Counted from the stretch's first letter, positions 1-11,773 are shown. The stretch: 64,000 nucleotides of DNA from Actinomycetes bacterium (GCA_016861045.1 BOKP01000004.1:248001-312000), one strand, 5' to 3'. Numbers and translations: made by a program. Notes: a model not told the origin generated them from the sequence alone.

Positions 1-1
1 C

Positions 2-748
2 ACCGCGACGGCGGGCGCCGTGCGCGCGTTCGGCAACCGCGAGCCGTACTTCACCGCCGACGTCGCCTCCGACCGCACCGTGCGGCAGGCGTTCTACGGC
101 GGCCTCGGGCTGGTCTCCGTCTACTGGGTGCCGATCCTGCAGTCGAGCGACGCGCTCGGGGTGATGATGATCGGCTGGCGGCTGCCGGTCGCCGCTCCGT
201 CGCCCCGGGTCGAGCGGCTGGTGCGGCTGCTCGCCGCCGAGGCCGCGGTCGCGATCGAGCGCGCGGCCCTGCTCGACCGGCTCGAGCGGATGGCGCACAC
301 CGACGACCTCACCGGGCTGGTCAACCGCCGCGCCTGGGACCGGGCGCTCGAGCGCGAGCTGGCAAGGGCGCGGCGCGAGCAGGAGCCGCTCGCCGTCGCG
401 ATGCTCGACCTCGACCGGTTCAAGAGCTACAACGATCGCCACGGCCACCAGGCCGGCGACCGCGTCCTCCGCGAGGCGGCGAGCGCGTGGCGCGCGGTCC
501 TTCGCGAGAGCGACCTGCTCGCCCGCTACGGCGGCGAGGAGTTCGCGGTGGCGTTTCCGGGCTGCGACCTCGACCGGGCGGAGGACCTCGTCGACCGCCT
601 CCGCCGGGCGACGCCGGCCGGGCAGTCCTGCTCCGCCGGCCTCGCCTGCTGGGACGGCGACGAGACGGCCGACCAGCTGCTCGGCCGGGCCGACTCGGCC
701 CTCTATGACGCCAAGCAGGCCGGCCGCGACCGGACGGTGGTGGCGTAG
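2..748 (+). CDS. GAF-GGDEF diguanylate cyclase (5' truncated by window)
   Basis: This is the C-terminal part of a cyclase that would make cyclic di-GMP from two GTP in the cytoplasm. The frame is open from base 2 with no convincing start, so the gene begins upstream of the window; the GTG at 20 is only the first start-like codon. The first ~80 residues look like the end of a GAF sensor domain (GVMMIGWRLP strand). The GGDEF domain follows, with DDLTGLVNRR, the metal-binding MLDLDRFKSYND segment and the active-site loop YGGEEF. An RxxD inhibitory I-site (RESD) lies five residues before GGEEF, so product feedback inhibition is expected. No EAL domain follows. The signal sensed is unknown. Confidence 0.9.
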   Translation, partial: TATAGAVRAFGNREPYFTADVASDRTVRQAFYGGLGLVSVYWVPILQSSDALGVMMIGWRLPVAAPSPRVERLVRLLAAEAAVAIERAALLDRLERMAHTDDLTGLVNRRAWDRALERELARARREQEPLAVAMLDLDRFKSYNDRHGHQAGDRVLREAASAWRAVLRESDLLARYGGEEFAVAFPGCDLDRAEDLVDRLRRATPAGQSCSAGLACWDGDETADQLLGRADSALYDAKQAGRDRTVVA

Positions 749-870
749 GGAGCGCTCACGCCCTCGCGGCGGTCGCCGCCCGGCCCCGCGGCCCGGTTCG
801 GGCACGGATCCGTCGCGGTCCTCCACTTCCGGGTGCTGATCGGTGACGGCGGCGGCGCTTTGCTGCGGCC

Positions 871-1548
871 ATGGCTTCGTCGCGGGATCTGGGAGCGGTG
901 CTGCTGGGCCTTCTCGCCCCTCCGCGCTGCCTGTCGTGCCGCGCGCCGCTCGTCCGGGCGGCGGCGGGTCCGGGGCTCTGCGGACCCTGCGCGGCCGCGG
1001 TCGAGCGATCGTCCCCCGTCGCCTTTCGCGCCGACGCGATCGACGGCGGCATCGCGCCGCTCCCCTACGAGGGCACCGGGCGCCGGCTCGTTGCGGCGCT
1101 CAAGTTCGGGCGGCTGGCGGTGGTCGCCGAGCTCGGCGCGACGCTGATCGCCGATCGGGCGCCGGCCGGGTGGCTGGAGGCGACGATCGTGCCGGTCCCG
1201 GCGGCGCCTCTCCGCGCGCGCCGGCGCGGGCTCGACCCCGCCTGGGAGCTGGCGTCGGCGCTGGTCGGGCAGACCGGCGCAGCGGCGGCCCCGGCGCTGC
1301 GCCGGCGCGACCGCCGGCACCAGCGCGGCCGCTCCCGGGCCGAGCGGCTGGCCCGCCCGCCGGTCGTCGACGCCGTCGCGGACGCCCCCCGGCGGGCGCT
1401 GCTGATCGACGACGTCGTCACGACCGGAGCGACGATCGACGCCTGCGCGCGGGCGCTCCGCCTCGCCGGCAGCGTCGAGGTGCGCGCCCTGGCGCTCGCC
1501 GCGGTGCCGCCGCGGCGAGCGGTTGGCGATCGAGAGCCCGCCCCATAG
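871..1548 (+). CDS. ComF family phosphoribosyltransferase-like protein
   Basis: A 225-residue ComFC-type protein. The N-terminus carries two Cys pairs (CLSC near residue 18, CGPC near residue 38), as in the zinc-binding head of ComF proteins. The C-terminal half has the PRPP-binding signature LLIDDVVTTGATID near residue 175. In competent bacteria ComFC helps DNA handling during transformation, but most homologues are unstudied and the substrate here is unknown. The ATG at 871 is preferred because the upstream alternatives in the track lie in other frames. It sits directly upstream of hpf and secA, a common neighbourhood. A hotspot of GC-rich sequence with no strong ribosome-binding site precedes it. 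Confidence 0.82.
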   Translation: MASSRDLGAVLLGLLAPPRCLSCRAPLVRAAAGPGLCGPCAAAVERSSPVAFRADAIDGGIAPLPYEGTGRRLVAALKFGRLAVVAELGATLIADRAPAGWLEATIVPVPAAPLRARRRGLDPAWELASALVGQTGAAAAPALRRRDRRHQRGRSRAERLARPPVVDAVADAPRRALLIDDVVTTGATIDACARALRLAGSVEVRALALAAVPPRRAVGDREPAP

Positions 1549-1586
1549 GATTGTCGGGCCCGGGGAAGGCGATGTGAGGAGGCACC

Positions 1587-1934
1587 GTGCAGATCGAGAT
1601 CGTCGGTCGCGGATTCGAGGTCGATGAGGAGACGCGCGAGAGCGTCCGCAAGCGCTTCGACCGGGTCGATCGCCAGGTCTTCGAGCATGCCCGTCTCGAG
1701 GTCGTGCTCCGCGAGGAGTCGAACCCGGCGATCGCCGACAAGTACGTCGCCGAGGCGACGCTGGGCCTGAAGCGCGTGACGCTCCACGCGGAGGAGCGCT
1801 CGCTGACGATGGACCACTCGATCAAGGAGGTCGCGCTCGACATCCGGCGCCAGGTCAAGCGGCACCGCGAGCAGCGTCGCAAGCGCTCGCTGAGGCGGCG
1901 CCTCGCCTCCCGGGCGCGCGGCCGCGAAGCCTGA
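1587..1934 (+). CDS. hpf: Short ribosome hibernation promoting factor (HPF/RaiA family)
   Basis: A 115-residue protein of the HPF/YfiA family, which binds the 30S decoding region and silences ribosomes in stationary phase. The GTG start follows a clear GAGGAGG ribosome-binding site. The N-terminal beta-alpha-beta-beta-beta-alpha domain is recognisable (QIEIVGRGFEVDEETRESV), with a basic second helix. The protein ends in an Arg/Lys-rich tail and lacks the ~60-residue C-terminal dimerisation domain of the long HPF usual in Gram-positives, so it may not make 100S dimers in the long-HPF manner. It lies 79 bp upstream of secA, the classic hpf-secA arrangement. A TAGGAT -10-like box lies about 35 bp upstream. 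Confidence 0.85.
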   Translation: MQIEIVGRGFEVDEETRESVRKRFDRVDRQVFEHARLEVVLREESNPAIADKYVAEATLGLKRVTLHAEERSLTMDHSIKEVALDIRRQVKRHREQRRKRSLRRRLASRARGREA

Positions 1935-2013
1935 GCCCGGCGCCCGGCGCGCGGCGGCGGGCCGGTGGCGAGGCGCCCGGGAGGCGGCCTGGCGTTCTGT
2001 ACCCTGACCTGCG

Positions 2014-4851
<2,838 letters not shown>

Positions 4852-4995
4852 GCGGGCGGGAGACGGCGGCGCTCTCGTCCGGCCCGGGCGGGGCGGTCGC
4901 TCGGTAGTGTGGGGGCCCTCCGCCGCGAACGCGCGCGGGCCGGAGGCGCAAAGGGGACGGTCGCGTCCCTCCCCGGCCCACCAGAGAAGGATGAG

Positions 4996-6051
4996 ATGAG
5001 AAAGCTCCCCCCTGCCGTTGCCCTGATCGCCGCCCTCGCCGCCCTCGCCGCCCCGGCCGGCGCCGGCGCCGGGACCGCCGACACGGTGACGATCTCGGGT
5101 CGCGCCTACACGTTCAACCACATGAGCGACTACATCGAGGGCGCGACGATCAAAGTCCGCGAGATCCCCGGCCTCGGCGCCACCACCGACGCCAGCGGCG
5201 ACTACACGCTCGAGGTGCCCGACGACAGCAACGTCACGCCGTACATCGACCCGCCGGACGGCTGGAACGAGATCGACCTGCAGACGTTCCACACCCGCGG
5301 CGAGGACATCGAGAACGCGAACTTCCAGACCCCGGCCGACCTCGAGTACAACGCGCTCGCGGCGATCCTCTCGGTGCCGATCGACGAGGCGACCGGCCGC
5401 CCGGCGCAATGCGTGATCGTCACCACCGCCTCGGCACGGAACGTGCGCGGCGTCGACTACGAGACCTTCCACGAGCGCACGCCGCACGGAGTCCCGGGCG
5501 CGACCTCGGAGGAGCTGCCGGCGCTGGAGGGCCCGGTCTACTTCAATGAGCACGTGATCCCCGACCGGACGAAGACCGAGACCTCGGAGGACGGCGGGAT
5601 CATCTGGAGCGTCGTCCCGGCCGGGACCTACCGGATCGTGACGACGAGCCCCAGCACCCGCTTCGCGAGCTTTCTCGCGACCTGCAGGGACGGCCGGATC
5701 GTCAACGCGAACCCGCCCTGGGGCGCCTACGAGCTGGCCGCCGGCGAGCAGCCGCTCGGGGCGAGCGTCGTCGCCGCCTCGGTGGCCGGAACGAAGATCC
5801 GGTCCGGCGAGCGCCGCAAGGTCGTGGTCGGGATCGAGAGCGGTGAGGCGACCCGGGTCAACGCCGTGCTCCGCAAGCAGGGCAGGCGGATCGGCCACGC
5901 GCGCGTCGACGTCGGCACCGGCGCCGGGAAGGTGAGGGTCCCGGTCCGGCGACGTGCCGGCATGGGCAGGGCGAGGCTGAGCGTCCGGCTCCGCGACGCG
6001 GCGGGGGACCGGGTGACCAGCCACCACCGGGTCGTCCTCCCGCCCCGCTGA
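4996..6051 (+). CDS. Secreted protein with carboxypeptidase-regulatory-like Ig-fold domain
   Basis: A 351-residue exported protein of unknown role. I place the start at 4996 because it follows the AGAAGGA ribosome-binding site and begins a typical Sec signal peptide (MRKLPP, then an Ala/Leu-rich core ending GAGAG); the track start at 4909 would put about 29 non-hydrophobic residues before it. The first ~75 mature residues resemble a carboxypeptidase-regulatory-like beta-sandwich (IEGATIKVREIPG, TTDASGDYTLEV). The rest is beta-rich with no catalytic motif that I recognise, and the last ~90 residues are Arg-rich beta-strands. It is convergent with the DUF2237 gene. A TAGTGT -10-like box lies near 4903. 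Confidence 0.72.
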   Translation: MRKLPPAVALIAALAALAAPAGAGAGTADTVTISGRAYTFNHMSDYIEGATIKVREIPGLGATTDASGDYTLEVPDDSNVTPYIDPPDGWNEIDLQTFHTRGEDIENANFQTPADLEYNALAAILSVPIDEATGRPAQCVIVTTASARNVRGVDYETFHERTPHGVPGATSEELPALEGPVYFNEHVIPDRTKTETSEDGGIIWSVVPAGTYRIVTTSPSTRFASFLATCRDGRIVNANPPWGAYELAAGEQPLGASVVAASVAGTKIRSGERRKVVVGIESGEATRVNAVLRKQGRRIGHARVDVGTGAGKVRVPVRRRAGMGRARLSVRLRDAAGDRVTSHHRVVLPPR

Positions 6052-6120
6052 CCGCCGGCCGCCAACCCTCGGGTGACCCAGGGCGGCCGATCGGCCGCGC
6101 CGAGCCTCGGAGGCGGTCAG
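6048..6120. terminator. Bidirectional terminator-like inverted repeat between convergent genes
   Basis: Nine-base arms CTGACCGCC (6048-6056) and GGCGGTCAG (6112-6120) are perfect inverted copies. Each contains the stop codon of one of the two converging genes. Inside lies a 16-bp perfect palindrome, GCGGCCGATCGGCCGC (6083-6098). No U-tract is visible, so the terminator role is an inference from position and symmetry. Confidence 0.5.
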
Positions 6121-6518
6121 CCGTCCGGTGCCACGCCCCCGGGGTCGGGCTCGACGGCGTTGGCGAGCAGCATCTCGATCGGGATGACCTCGAGCGCGCG
6201 CTCGTGCGTTGCCGCGAGGACGACGCCGGGGGCGCAGCCGGCCCGCTCCGCCTCGAGCCAGCGCGGCGCGCAGACGCACCAGCGGTCGCCGGGCGCGAGC
6301 CCGGGGAAGCCGAGCTGCGGCGCCGGGGTCGAGAGGTCGTTGCCGGCGAGCCGGCTGAACCGGAGGAACTCGCCGGTGACGATCGAGCAGACGGTGTGGC
6401 TGCCTGCGTCCTCGGGCCCGGTGGCGCAGCAGCCGTCCCGGTAGAACCCCGTCGTCGGTTCGGCCGAGCACTTCCGCAGCCCGCCGCCGACCACGTTGAT
6501 GTCGGGAACCCGGCCCAC
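6117..6518 (-). CDS. DUF2237 family protein
   Basis: A 133-residue cytoplasmic protein of the DUF2237 family, whose function is unknown. The family pattern is clear: NVVGGGLRKCS at the N-terminus, TGFYRDGCC, then GSHTVCSIVTGEFLRFSR and GDRWCVCAPRWLEA, with conserved Cys residues that may bind metal. I chose the GTG at 6518, which gives a length normal for the family; a GTG at 6494 (starting at NVV) is also possible, and the much longer track ORF runs into the prfB leader. It is divergent from prfB and convergent with the secreted protein gene. Confidence 0.82.
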   Translation of the reverse strand: MGRVPDINVVGGGLRKCSAEPTTGFYRDGCCATGPEDAGSHTVCSIVTGEFLRFSRLAGNDLSTPAPQLGFPGLAPGDRWCVCAPRWLEAERAGCAPGVVLAATHERALEVIPIEMLLANAVEPDPGGVAPDG

Positions 6519-6627
6519 GGGGCAATGTCTACTCCGCCGGACCCGCCCCTGCGCGTCCGGCCCCTCCGGGCCCGCCGGATCGTCCGCCCGGGGTCCGGTT
6601 CGGCCTCCACGGATACACTCGCCGTCG

Positions 6628-7744
6628 ATGAGCGAGGCGCCCGAGACCAACGCCCGCATCGCGGAGGTCCGCGAGCAGCTCACCCTGCTCCGGGACTACC
6701 TTTGACCCCGATTCGCTGAGCAAGGAGGTCGCCCGGCTCGAGGGCGAGATGCAGGCGCCGGGCTTCTGGGATGAGGCGGAGCGCGCGGCGAAGGTCTCGG
6801 CGGAGCACACCCGGGCGAAGCGCCGGCTCGAGCTCTGGAACGGGCTCTCCTCCGACGTCGACGACCTCGACGACCTCGCCGAGATGGCGACCGAGGACGA
6901 GGAGCTCGCCGCCGAGCTCGAATCCCAGCTCGACTCGATCGCGACGCGGCTCGCCGAGCTCGAGGAGCAGCGCTTGTTCAGCGGCGAGCACGACGGCGGT
7001 GACGCCGTCGTCACCGTGCGCTCCGGCGCCGGCGGCACCGACTCGCAGGACTGGGCCGAGATGCTTCTGCGGATGTACCTGCGCTGGGCCGAGGCGCGCG
7101 GGTTCGCGGTCGAGATGAAGGAGGCCTCCGAGGGCGAGGAGGCGGGGCTGAAGTCGGCGACCTTCGTCGTCCGCGGCGAGAACGCCTACGGCCTGTTCGC
7201 GGCCGAGCGCGGCGTCCACCGCCTCGTCCGGATCTCGCCGTTCGACTCGCAGTCGCGGCGCCACACCGCCTTCGCCCAGCTCGACGTCGCCCCGCTCGTC
7301 GACGACGACGTCGAGGTCGAGCTCGACGAGGGCGACATCCGCGTCGACACCTACCGCGCCTCCGGGGCCGGCGGCCAGCACGTCAACAAGACCGACTCTG
7401 CGGTCCGGCTCACCCACGTGCCGACCGGGATCGTCGTCCAGTGCCAGAACGAGCGCTCGCAGACCCAGAACAAGGCGACGGCGATGCAGATGCTGCGGGC
7501 GCGGCTGATCGCTGAGCAGGAGCGCAAGCGCGAGGAGGAGCTGGCAGCGGCGCGCGGCGAGCAGAAGGCGGTCGAGTGGGGCTCGCAGATCCGCAGCTAC
7601 ACGCTCCACCCGACGACCCGCGTCAAGGACCACCGGACCGGCCACGAGGCCGGCGACGCCCAGCGCGTCCTCGACGGCGACCTCGACGGCTTCGTCCGCG
7701 AGTACCTGCTGCAGAGCGCCGCCGGCACGACGGCGACCCCGTGA
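6628..7744 (+). CDS. prfB: Peptide chain release factor 2 with programmed +1 frameshift
   Basis: RF2 frees finished peptides at UGA and UAA codons. The gene is in two frames: residues 1-25 are read from 6628 to the CTT at 6700-6702, an in-frame TGA follows, and a +1 shift to GAC at 6704 continues to 7744 (371 residues in all). After the shift the protein has the stop-codon-reading tripeptide SPF ([13 protein letters not shown]) and the catalytic GGQ in [14 protein letters not shown]. Neither the track ORF ending at 6705 nor the one starting at 6749 is the whole gene. A TACACT -10-like box at 6614 lies just upstream. The 3' end overlaps nadC by GTGA. Confidence 0.95.
6700..6706 (+). promoter_or_regulatory. 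Programmed +1 ribosomal frameshift site of prfB
   Basis: The heptamer CTTTGAC is the classic RF2 recoding site: when RF2 is scarce, termination at TGA is slow and the ribosome slips from CTT to TTT and continues with GAC. The upstream Shine-Dalgarno-like stimulator, AGGGGG in E. coli, is weaker here (CGGGAC three bases before CTT). Confidence 0.93.
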
Positions 7745-8592
7745 CGCTCCGGCCCGACGACCTCGAGGCGCTGGTCGCCGCGGCGCTCGCCGAGGACCTC
7801 GGCGCCGGCGACGTGACGACCGACGCGACCGTTTCCTCCGACGCCCGCGGCCGCGCGAGGATCGTCCAGAAGCAGCCCGGCGTCCTCTTCGGACTCGACG
7901 CCGCCGCGGCCGCGTTCCGGCAGGCCGGCGCCGGCGATCTCGACAGGGTGATCGCCGAGGGCACCTGGTCGGACGCCGTTCCCCGCGACGTGGCCCTGGT
8001 CGCCGGACCCGCCCGCGCGCTGCTCGCCGCCGAGCGCGTCGCACTCAACCTGCTCGGGCACCTCTCCGGCGTCGCGACGCTGACCGCGCGCTACGTCGAG
8101 GCGGCGCGCGCCGAAGGCGGCCGGGCCGTGATCCTCGACACCCGCAAGACGACGCCGCTGCTCCGCACCCTCGAGAAGGCCGCCGTCCGCGCCGGCGGCG
8201 GCCGGAACCACCGCATGGGCCTCGACGACGCGATCCTGATCAAGGAGAACCACATCGCCCTCGCCGGCGGCGTCGCCGCGGCCGTCGCCCGCGCCCGCGA
8301 GGCCCGCCCCGACCTCCCGGTCGAGATCGAGTGCCGCGACGCGACCGAGCTCGCCGCCGCTCTCGCCGCCGGCGCCGACCGCCTGCTCCTCGACAACATG
8401 GACCCCGACGGCCTCCGCGCCGCCGTCGCCGCCCGCGACGAGGCCGGCTCCGCGGCAGCGCTCGAGGCATCCGGCGGCGTCACCCTCGACACGGTCGCCG
8501 CGATCTCCGCCACCGGCGTCGACTTCATCTCGGTCGGCGCCCTGACCCACTCGGCCCCGGCGCTCGACCTGTCGATGCTGCTCGAGGGGTAG
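7741..8592 (+). CDS. nadC: Nicotinate-nucleotide pyrophosphorylase (quinolinate phosphoribosyltransferase)
   Basis: NadC makes nicotinate mononucleotide from quinolinate and PRPP, the third step of de novo NAD synthesis. The 283-residue protein starts at the GTG overlapping the prfB stop; the track start at 7576 lies inside prfB and is rejected. Family signatures are [43 protein letters not shown] and [20 protein letters not shown], which carries substrate-binding residues. The C-terminus has the phosphate-binding [11 protein letters not shown] segment. Translation is probably coupled to prfB, an odd pairing. nadA is 1 kb away on a separate transcript, and nadB is not in the window. Confidence 0.95.
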   Translation: MTLRPDDLEALVAAALAEDLGAGDVTTDATVSSDARGRARIVQKQPGVLFGLDAAAAAFRQAGAGDLDRVIAEGTWSDAVPRDVALVAGPARALLAAERVALNLLGHLSGVATLTARYVEAARAEGGRAVILDTRKTTPLLRTLEKAAVRAGGGRNHRMGLDDAILIKENHIALAGGVAAAVARAREARPDLPVEIECRDATELAAALAAGADRLLLDNMDPDGLRAAVAARDEAGSAAALEASGGVTLDTVAAISATGVDFISVGALTHSAPALDLSMLLEG

Positions 8593-9453
8593 CTACTTCA
8601 AGAGCCGCGAGAGGCGGCGGTCGGCGAGGACCCGGCCGCCGGTCTGCTCGGCCGGGCAGTAGCAGGTGATCCGATCCGAGTAGTGGATCGCGGCGATCGT
8701 GGTGCCGCAGCGCGGGCATGGCTCGCCCTCGCGGCGGTGGACCTCGAGCGGCATCGGCATCTTGTCGGGGATCGTGTCGCCGACGACCTCCTCGTAGTGG
8801 TCGATCGCGTCGCCGAGGACGTGGAGGGCGGCGTGCAGGCGATCGAGCTCGTCGGCGCTCAGTTCCGAGCCCTTCCTGAACGGCGACAGACTCGCCTCCC
8901 AGAGGATCTCGTCGACCCAGGAGCGGCCGATGCCGGCGATCGTCCGCTGGTCGCGCAGCAGCGGGTGGAGGTGGCGGGGCTGGTCGAGCGCGGTGGCGAG
9001 CTCCTCCCGGCCCGGCGCCGGCCAGGCCTCCGGGCCGAGCGTGGCGACCATCTCGTCGTCCTCGACGGCGCCGGCCTCGAGCAGCTTCGCCCAGGCCCGC
9101 TGCTTGGATCCGAACTCGCGCAGCCGCAGCTCGCGCCCGTCGCCGAGCCGGACGAGCACCCGCGAGGCGCGGTCGCGCAGCGAGGCCCGCCTGCCGAAGA
9201 CCTGCAGGCGCCCGGCCGACATCATGTGGACGAGCAGCGCGAGCTCGGGATCGCCGCCGCGGCCGAGCTCGACGACCGGCATCTTGCCGGCCCTGCGCAC
9301 GCCGGCGACCCGCATGCCGACGATTGCCTCGAGCGGCGGCTTGACGCTCTTCAGCGCGACCATCCCCGGAGCCAGCACCGACTCGACCTCGGCCCCGGTC
9401 AGGGCCGCGGCCAGTCTCCGCGCCGTGATCTCGACCTCGGGCAGCTCCGGCAC
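8593..9453 (-). CDS. mutM: Formamidopyrimidine-DNA glycosylase (Fpg/Nei family)
   Basis: A 286-residue base-excision-repair glycosylase/lyase that removes oxidised purines such as 8-oxoguanine. The N-terminal MPELPEVE supplies the catalytic Pro2 and Glu3, and the conserved lysine appears in RRAGKMPVVELG. The helix-two-turn-helix region (AGIGRSWVDEILWEASLSP) is present. The C-terminal zinc finger is unusual: it begins PCPRCGTTI as expected, but the last pair reads CYCPAEQ, where CPxCQ is usual, so the fourth ligand Cys is Glu and an extra Cys lies two residues before the third. Its stop codon abuts that of nadC. Nei-like specificity cannot be excluded. Confidence 0.9.
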   Translation of the reverse strand: MPELPEVEITARRLAAALTGAEVESVLAPGMVALKSVKPPLEAIVGMRVAGVRRAGKMPVVELGRGGDPELALLVHMMSAGRLQVFGRRASLRDRASRVLVRLGDGRELRLREFGSKQRAWAKLLEAGAVEDDEMVATLGPEAWPAPGREELATALDQPRHLHPLLRDQRTIAGIGRSWVDEILWEASLSPFRKGSELSADELDRLHAALHVLGDAIDHYEEVVGDTIPDKMPMPLEVHRREGEPCPRCGTTIAAIHYSDRITCYCPAEQTGGRVLADRRLSRLLK

Positions 9454-9635
9454 CGCCCCAGGGTAGTCCAGGGGGCCGGAGCCCCCCGCCTGCCTCCGCG
9501 ACGTTCGCCACCCATCCCGGCCCCGGTCAACGCGGGCGCTAGACTCAAGGCAGTCATTCGCACGCCCGCATGGCCGGTGGCCGGCGGCTTGCGAACATCA
9601 AGGATCAGTCCGCCCGATGAGGGTGGGAGGCACCG

Positions 9636-10685
9636 ATGCAGGAACTCGCGACCAGCCAGGAACCGCCCGCGACGATGCCGGGCTCGCCGGAGGCGTTGAC
9701 GCCGGTGGAGATCGCCGTGCTCAGCGCCGAGGTAAAGGAGCTCGCCGCCGAGCGCGACGCCGTCGTCCTCGCCCACAACTACCAGCTGCCCGAGCTGCAG
9801 GACCTCGCCGACTACGTCGGCGACTCGCTCGGCCTCTCGCGCGCCGCCGCCGCGGCCGACGCCGCGGTGATCGCCTTCTGCGGCGTCCACTTCATGGCCG
9901 AGACGGCATCGGTGCTGTCGCCCGAGAAGACCGTGCTGATCCCCGACCTCGAGGCCGGCTGCTCGCTCGCCGACTCGATCGACGCCGACCAGCTTCGCGC
10001 CTGGAAGGCCGAGCACCCGGGAGCGCTGGTCGTCATGTACGTCAACACCTCGGCCGCGGTCAAGGCGGAGACCGACTACTGCTGCACGTCCTCGAACGCG
10101 GTTGCGGTCGTCGAGCACATCTGGCGGGAGCACGGGCCCGAGACCGAGATCCTGTTCGGCCCCGACCTCTGGCTCGGCACGTTCGTCGAGCGCGAGACCG
10201 GCCTGGTCGACGATCCCGAGCGCCGGTCGCGCTTCCACGTCTGGGACGGCGAGTGCCACGTCCACGCCGGGATCCGCCCCGACGACATCACCGAGATGCG
10301 GGCCGAGCACCCGGGGGCCGAGTTCCTGATCCACCCCGAGTGCGGCTGCTCGACTCAGGCGATGGAGTACGTCGCCTCCGGTGACATCTCCGACGAGGGC
10401 GTCCACATGCTCTCGACCTCGGGGATGCTCCATCACGTCGAGGGGAACCCGGAGGGCGAGTTCATCGTCGCGACCGAGACCGGGATGCTCTACCCGCTCG
10501 AGCAGGCCGCCCCCGGCGCCGACCTGATCGCCGCCAACCGGATGGCCTTCTGCAAGTACATGAAGATGATCACGCTGCCGAAGCTCCGCGACTCGCTCCG
10601 CGACATGGTCCACGAGGTCAGGGTCCCGACCGAGATCGCCGAGCGGGCGCGGATCCCGATCGAGCGGATGGTCGCGATCGGCTGA
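9636..10685 (+). CDS. nadA: Quinolinate synthase A
   Basis: NadA condenses iminoaspartate with dihydroxyacetone phosphate to quinolinate, using a [4Fe-4S] cluster. The 349-residue protein starts at the ATG behind GGGAGG. The three cluster cysteines can be placed in FCGVHFMAET, GECHVHAGI and AFCKYMKMITL. Other signatures are AHNYQLPELQDLADYVGDS, CTSSNAVAVV, HPECGCSTQ and STSGMLHHV. It is monocistronic here, with a ~90-nt leader and a TAGACT -10-like box near 9540. Together with nadC in this window it supplies two of the three de novo NAD steps; the aspartate-oxidising partner is not visible. Confidence 0.95.
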   Translation: MQELATSQEPPATMPGSPEALTPVEIAVLSAEVKELAAERDAVVLAHNYQLPELQDLADYVGDSLGLSRAAAAADAAVIAFCGVHFMAETASVLSPEKTVLIPDLEAGCSLADSIDADQLRAWKAEHPGALVVMYVNTSAAVKAETDYCCTSSNAVAVVEHIWREHGPETEILFGPDLWLGTFVERETGLVDDPERRSRFHVWDGECHVHAGIRPDDITEMRAEHPGAEFLIHPECGCSTQAMEYVASGDISDEGVHMLSTSGMLHHVEGNPEGEFIVATETGMLYPLEQAAPGADLIAANRMAFCKYMKMITLPKLRDSLRDMVHEVRVPTEIAERARIPIERMVAIG

Positions 10686-10793
10686 CGGGCCGGGAGACGC
10701 GATGGCGCCGTCTTCGGCCCGCTCGCGCGCCCGAGCATGCATCGCCGGCACCTTCCCGGTCCCGTGCCCCGCCTTGTCGGCAGGCCGGCGGGC

Positions 10794-11702
10794 TCACCTG
10801 ATCCGCGCGCCGATCATCGCGGCGATCTCCGTCGCGACCGCCGTGCGGTCCGCGAGCGCGGTCCACGAGTAGCGGCGAATGAGGTAGCCGGCCAGGGCGA
10901 GGTCGGCATCGCGAGCGTTGTCCCTGTCGCGCTGCGCGCGAGCGAGGTGATCGGCTCCGTCGGCCTCGACGACGAGCATCGCATCCAGCCACAGGAAGTC
11001 GACCTCGTAGCCGAGCAAGGGGACGTTGACCGCAGGCAGCGGCAGACCGTGGTCGCGGCAGGTCGCGAGCAGGATCTCCTCGAGCCTCGAACGCGTCGCG
11101 GCGAGCGGCAGCGACCGCTCGCCGAGGAGCTTGCGGATCGTCCCCGATCCCTTCCGCGATGGTGAGGCGTCGAGCAGCGCGCCCAATCGCTCGCGGTCGA
11201 GCCCGCGTCGCTCCGCCTGCTCGAAGGCGCGCCGCGTCCCAAGCGGCGTCAGGACCGTGGCGAGGTCCCAGACCGTGCGGGTCACGGTGGTCACCGGGAT
11301 CCTGTTGCGAACGGTGATGTCACTCCGGGGAAGGCGGCGAGGGGAGTGGGTGACGATCCCGGTCGGGCCGCGGCGCCCGCGACCGGGCACCGAGACGTGG
11401 AGGGCGAAGCGCTCGCGGCGGGGGACGATCCCGTGAAGCTGTCCCGCCGGGCCATGGCTCAGGGCGGCGCCCGGGACGCAGGCGAGGACGGCGGCGAGCC
11501 AGCGCCCCTCCTGCGAGATCCTGGCGTGGCCGACCGCGTAGACGCCGCGGTGGAGGCGGTGAAGGTGGCCGCGACGAGCCAGGCCGTTGAGCCGATCGGA
11601 TGTGACTCCGATCGCGAGCAGCTGACGCCGGGCGACGACGCCGTGCTGGCGAGCGGCGAGATCGGCGATCGCAGCGGCCATCGGTCGGCATTTGCGGTCC
11701 AT
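10794..11702 (-). CDS. DUF559 endonuclease-like protein with AbiEi-type winged-helix N-terminus
   Basis: A ~302-residue protein of a family much expanded in actinobacteria. The N-terminal ~60 residues resemble the AbiEi antitoxin winged helix (AARQHGVVARRQLLAIGV, LHRGVYAVGH). The C-terminal ~120 residues resemble the DUF559/Vsr-like endonuclease fold, with EVDFLWLDAMLVVEADGADH as the acidic core and ARDADLALAGYLIRRYSW as the following strand-helix. I use the ATG at 11702; the track start at 11723 is TTG and an ATG at 11681 is also possible. No toxin partner lies next to it, so a toxin-antitoxin role is not supported. The function is unknown; such genes often occur singly. Confidence 0.7.
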   Translation of the reverse strand: MDRKCRPMAAAIADLAARQHGVVARRQLLAIGVTSDRLNGLARRGHLHRLHRGVYAVGHARISQEGRWLAAVLACVPGAALSHGPAGQLHGIVPRRERFALHVSVPGRGRRGPTGIVTHSPRRLPRSDITVRNRIPVTTVTRTVWDLATVLTPLGTRRAFEQAERRGLDRERLGALLDASPSRKGSGTIRKLLGERSLPLAATRSRLEEILLATCRDHGLPLPAVNVPLLGYEVDFLWLDAMLVVEADGADHLARAQRDRDNARDADLALAGYLIRRYSWTALADRTAVATEIAAMIGARIR

Positions 11703-11773
11703 GCGACACCAAACCCCGGCCAATCGGGGCGTGCCCCCGGGCCCGACCCCTTCTCTCCCCCGCCTGCTCCCGG

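Noticed and set aside
2-748. Second copy of a cyclase starting at GTG 20
   Set aside because: The frame is open to the window edge and a partial GAF domain precedes the GGDEF domain, so the gene is truncated by the window rather than short.
10794-11702. AbiE-type toxin-antitoxin system
   Set aside because: The AbiEi-like head is fused to a DUF559-like nuclease domain and no AbiEii gene is adjacent; the nucleotidyltransferase-fold gene is 34 kb away.
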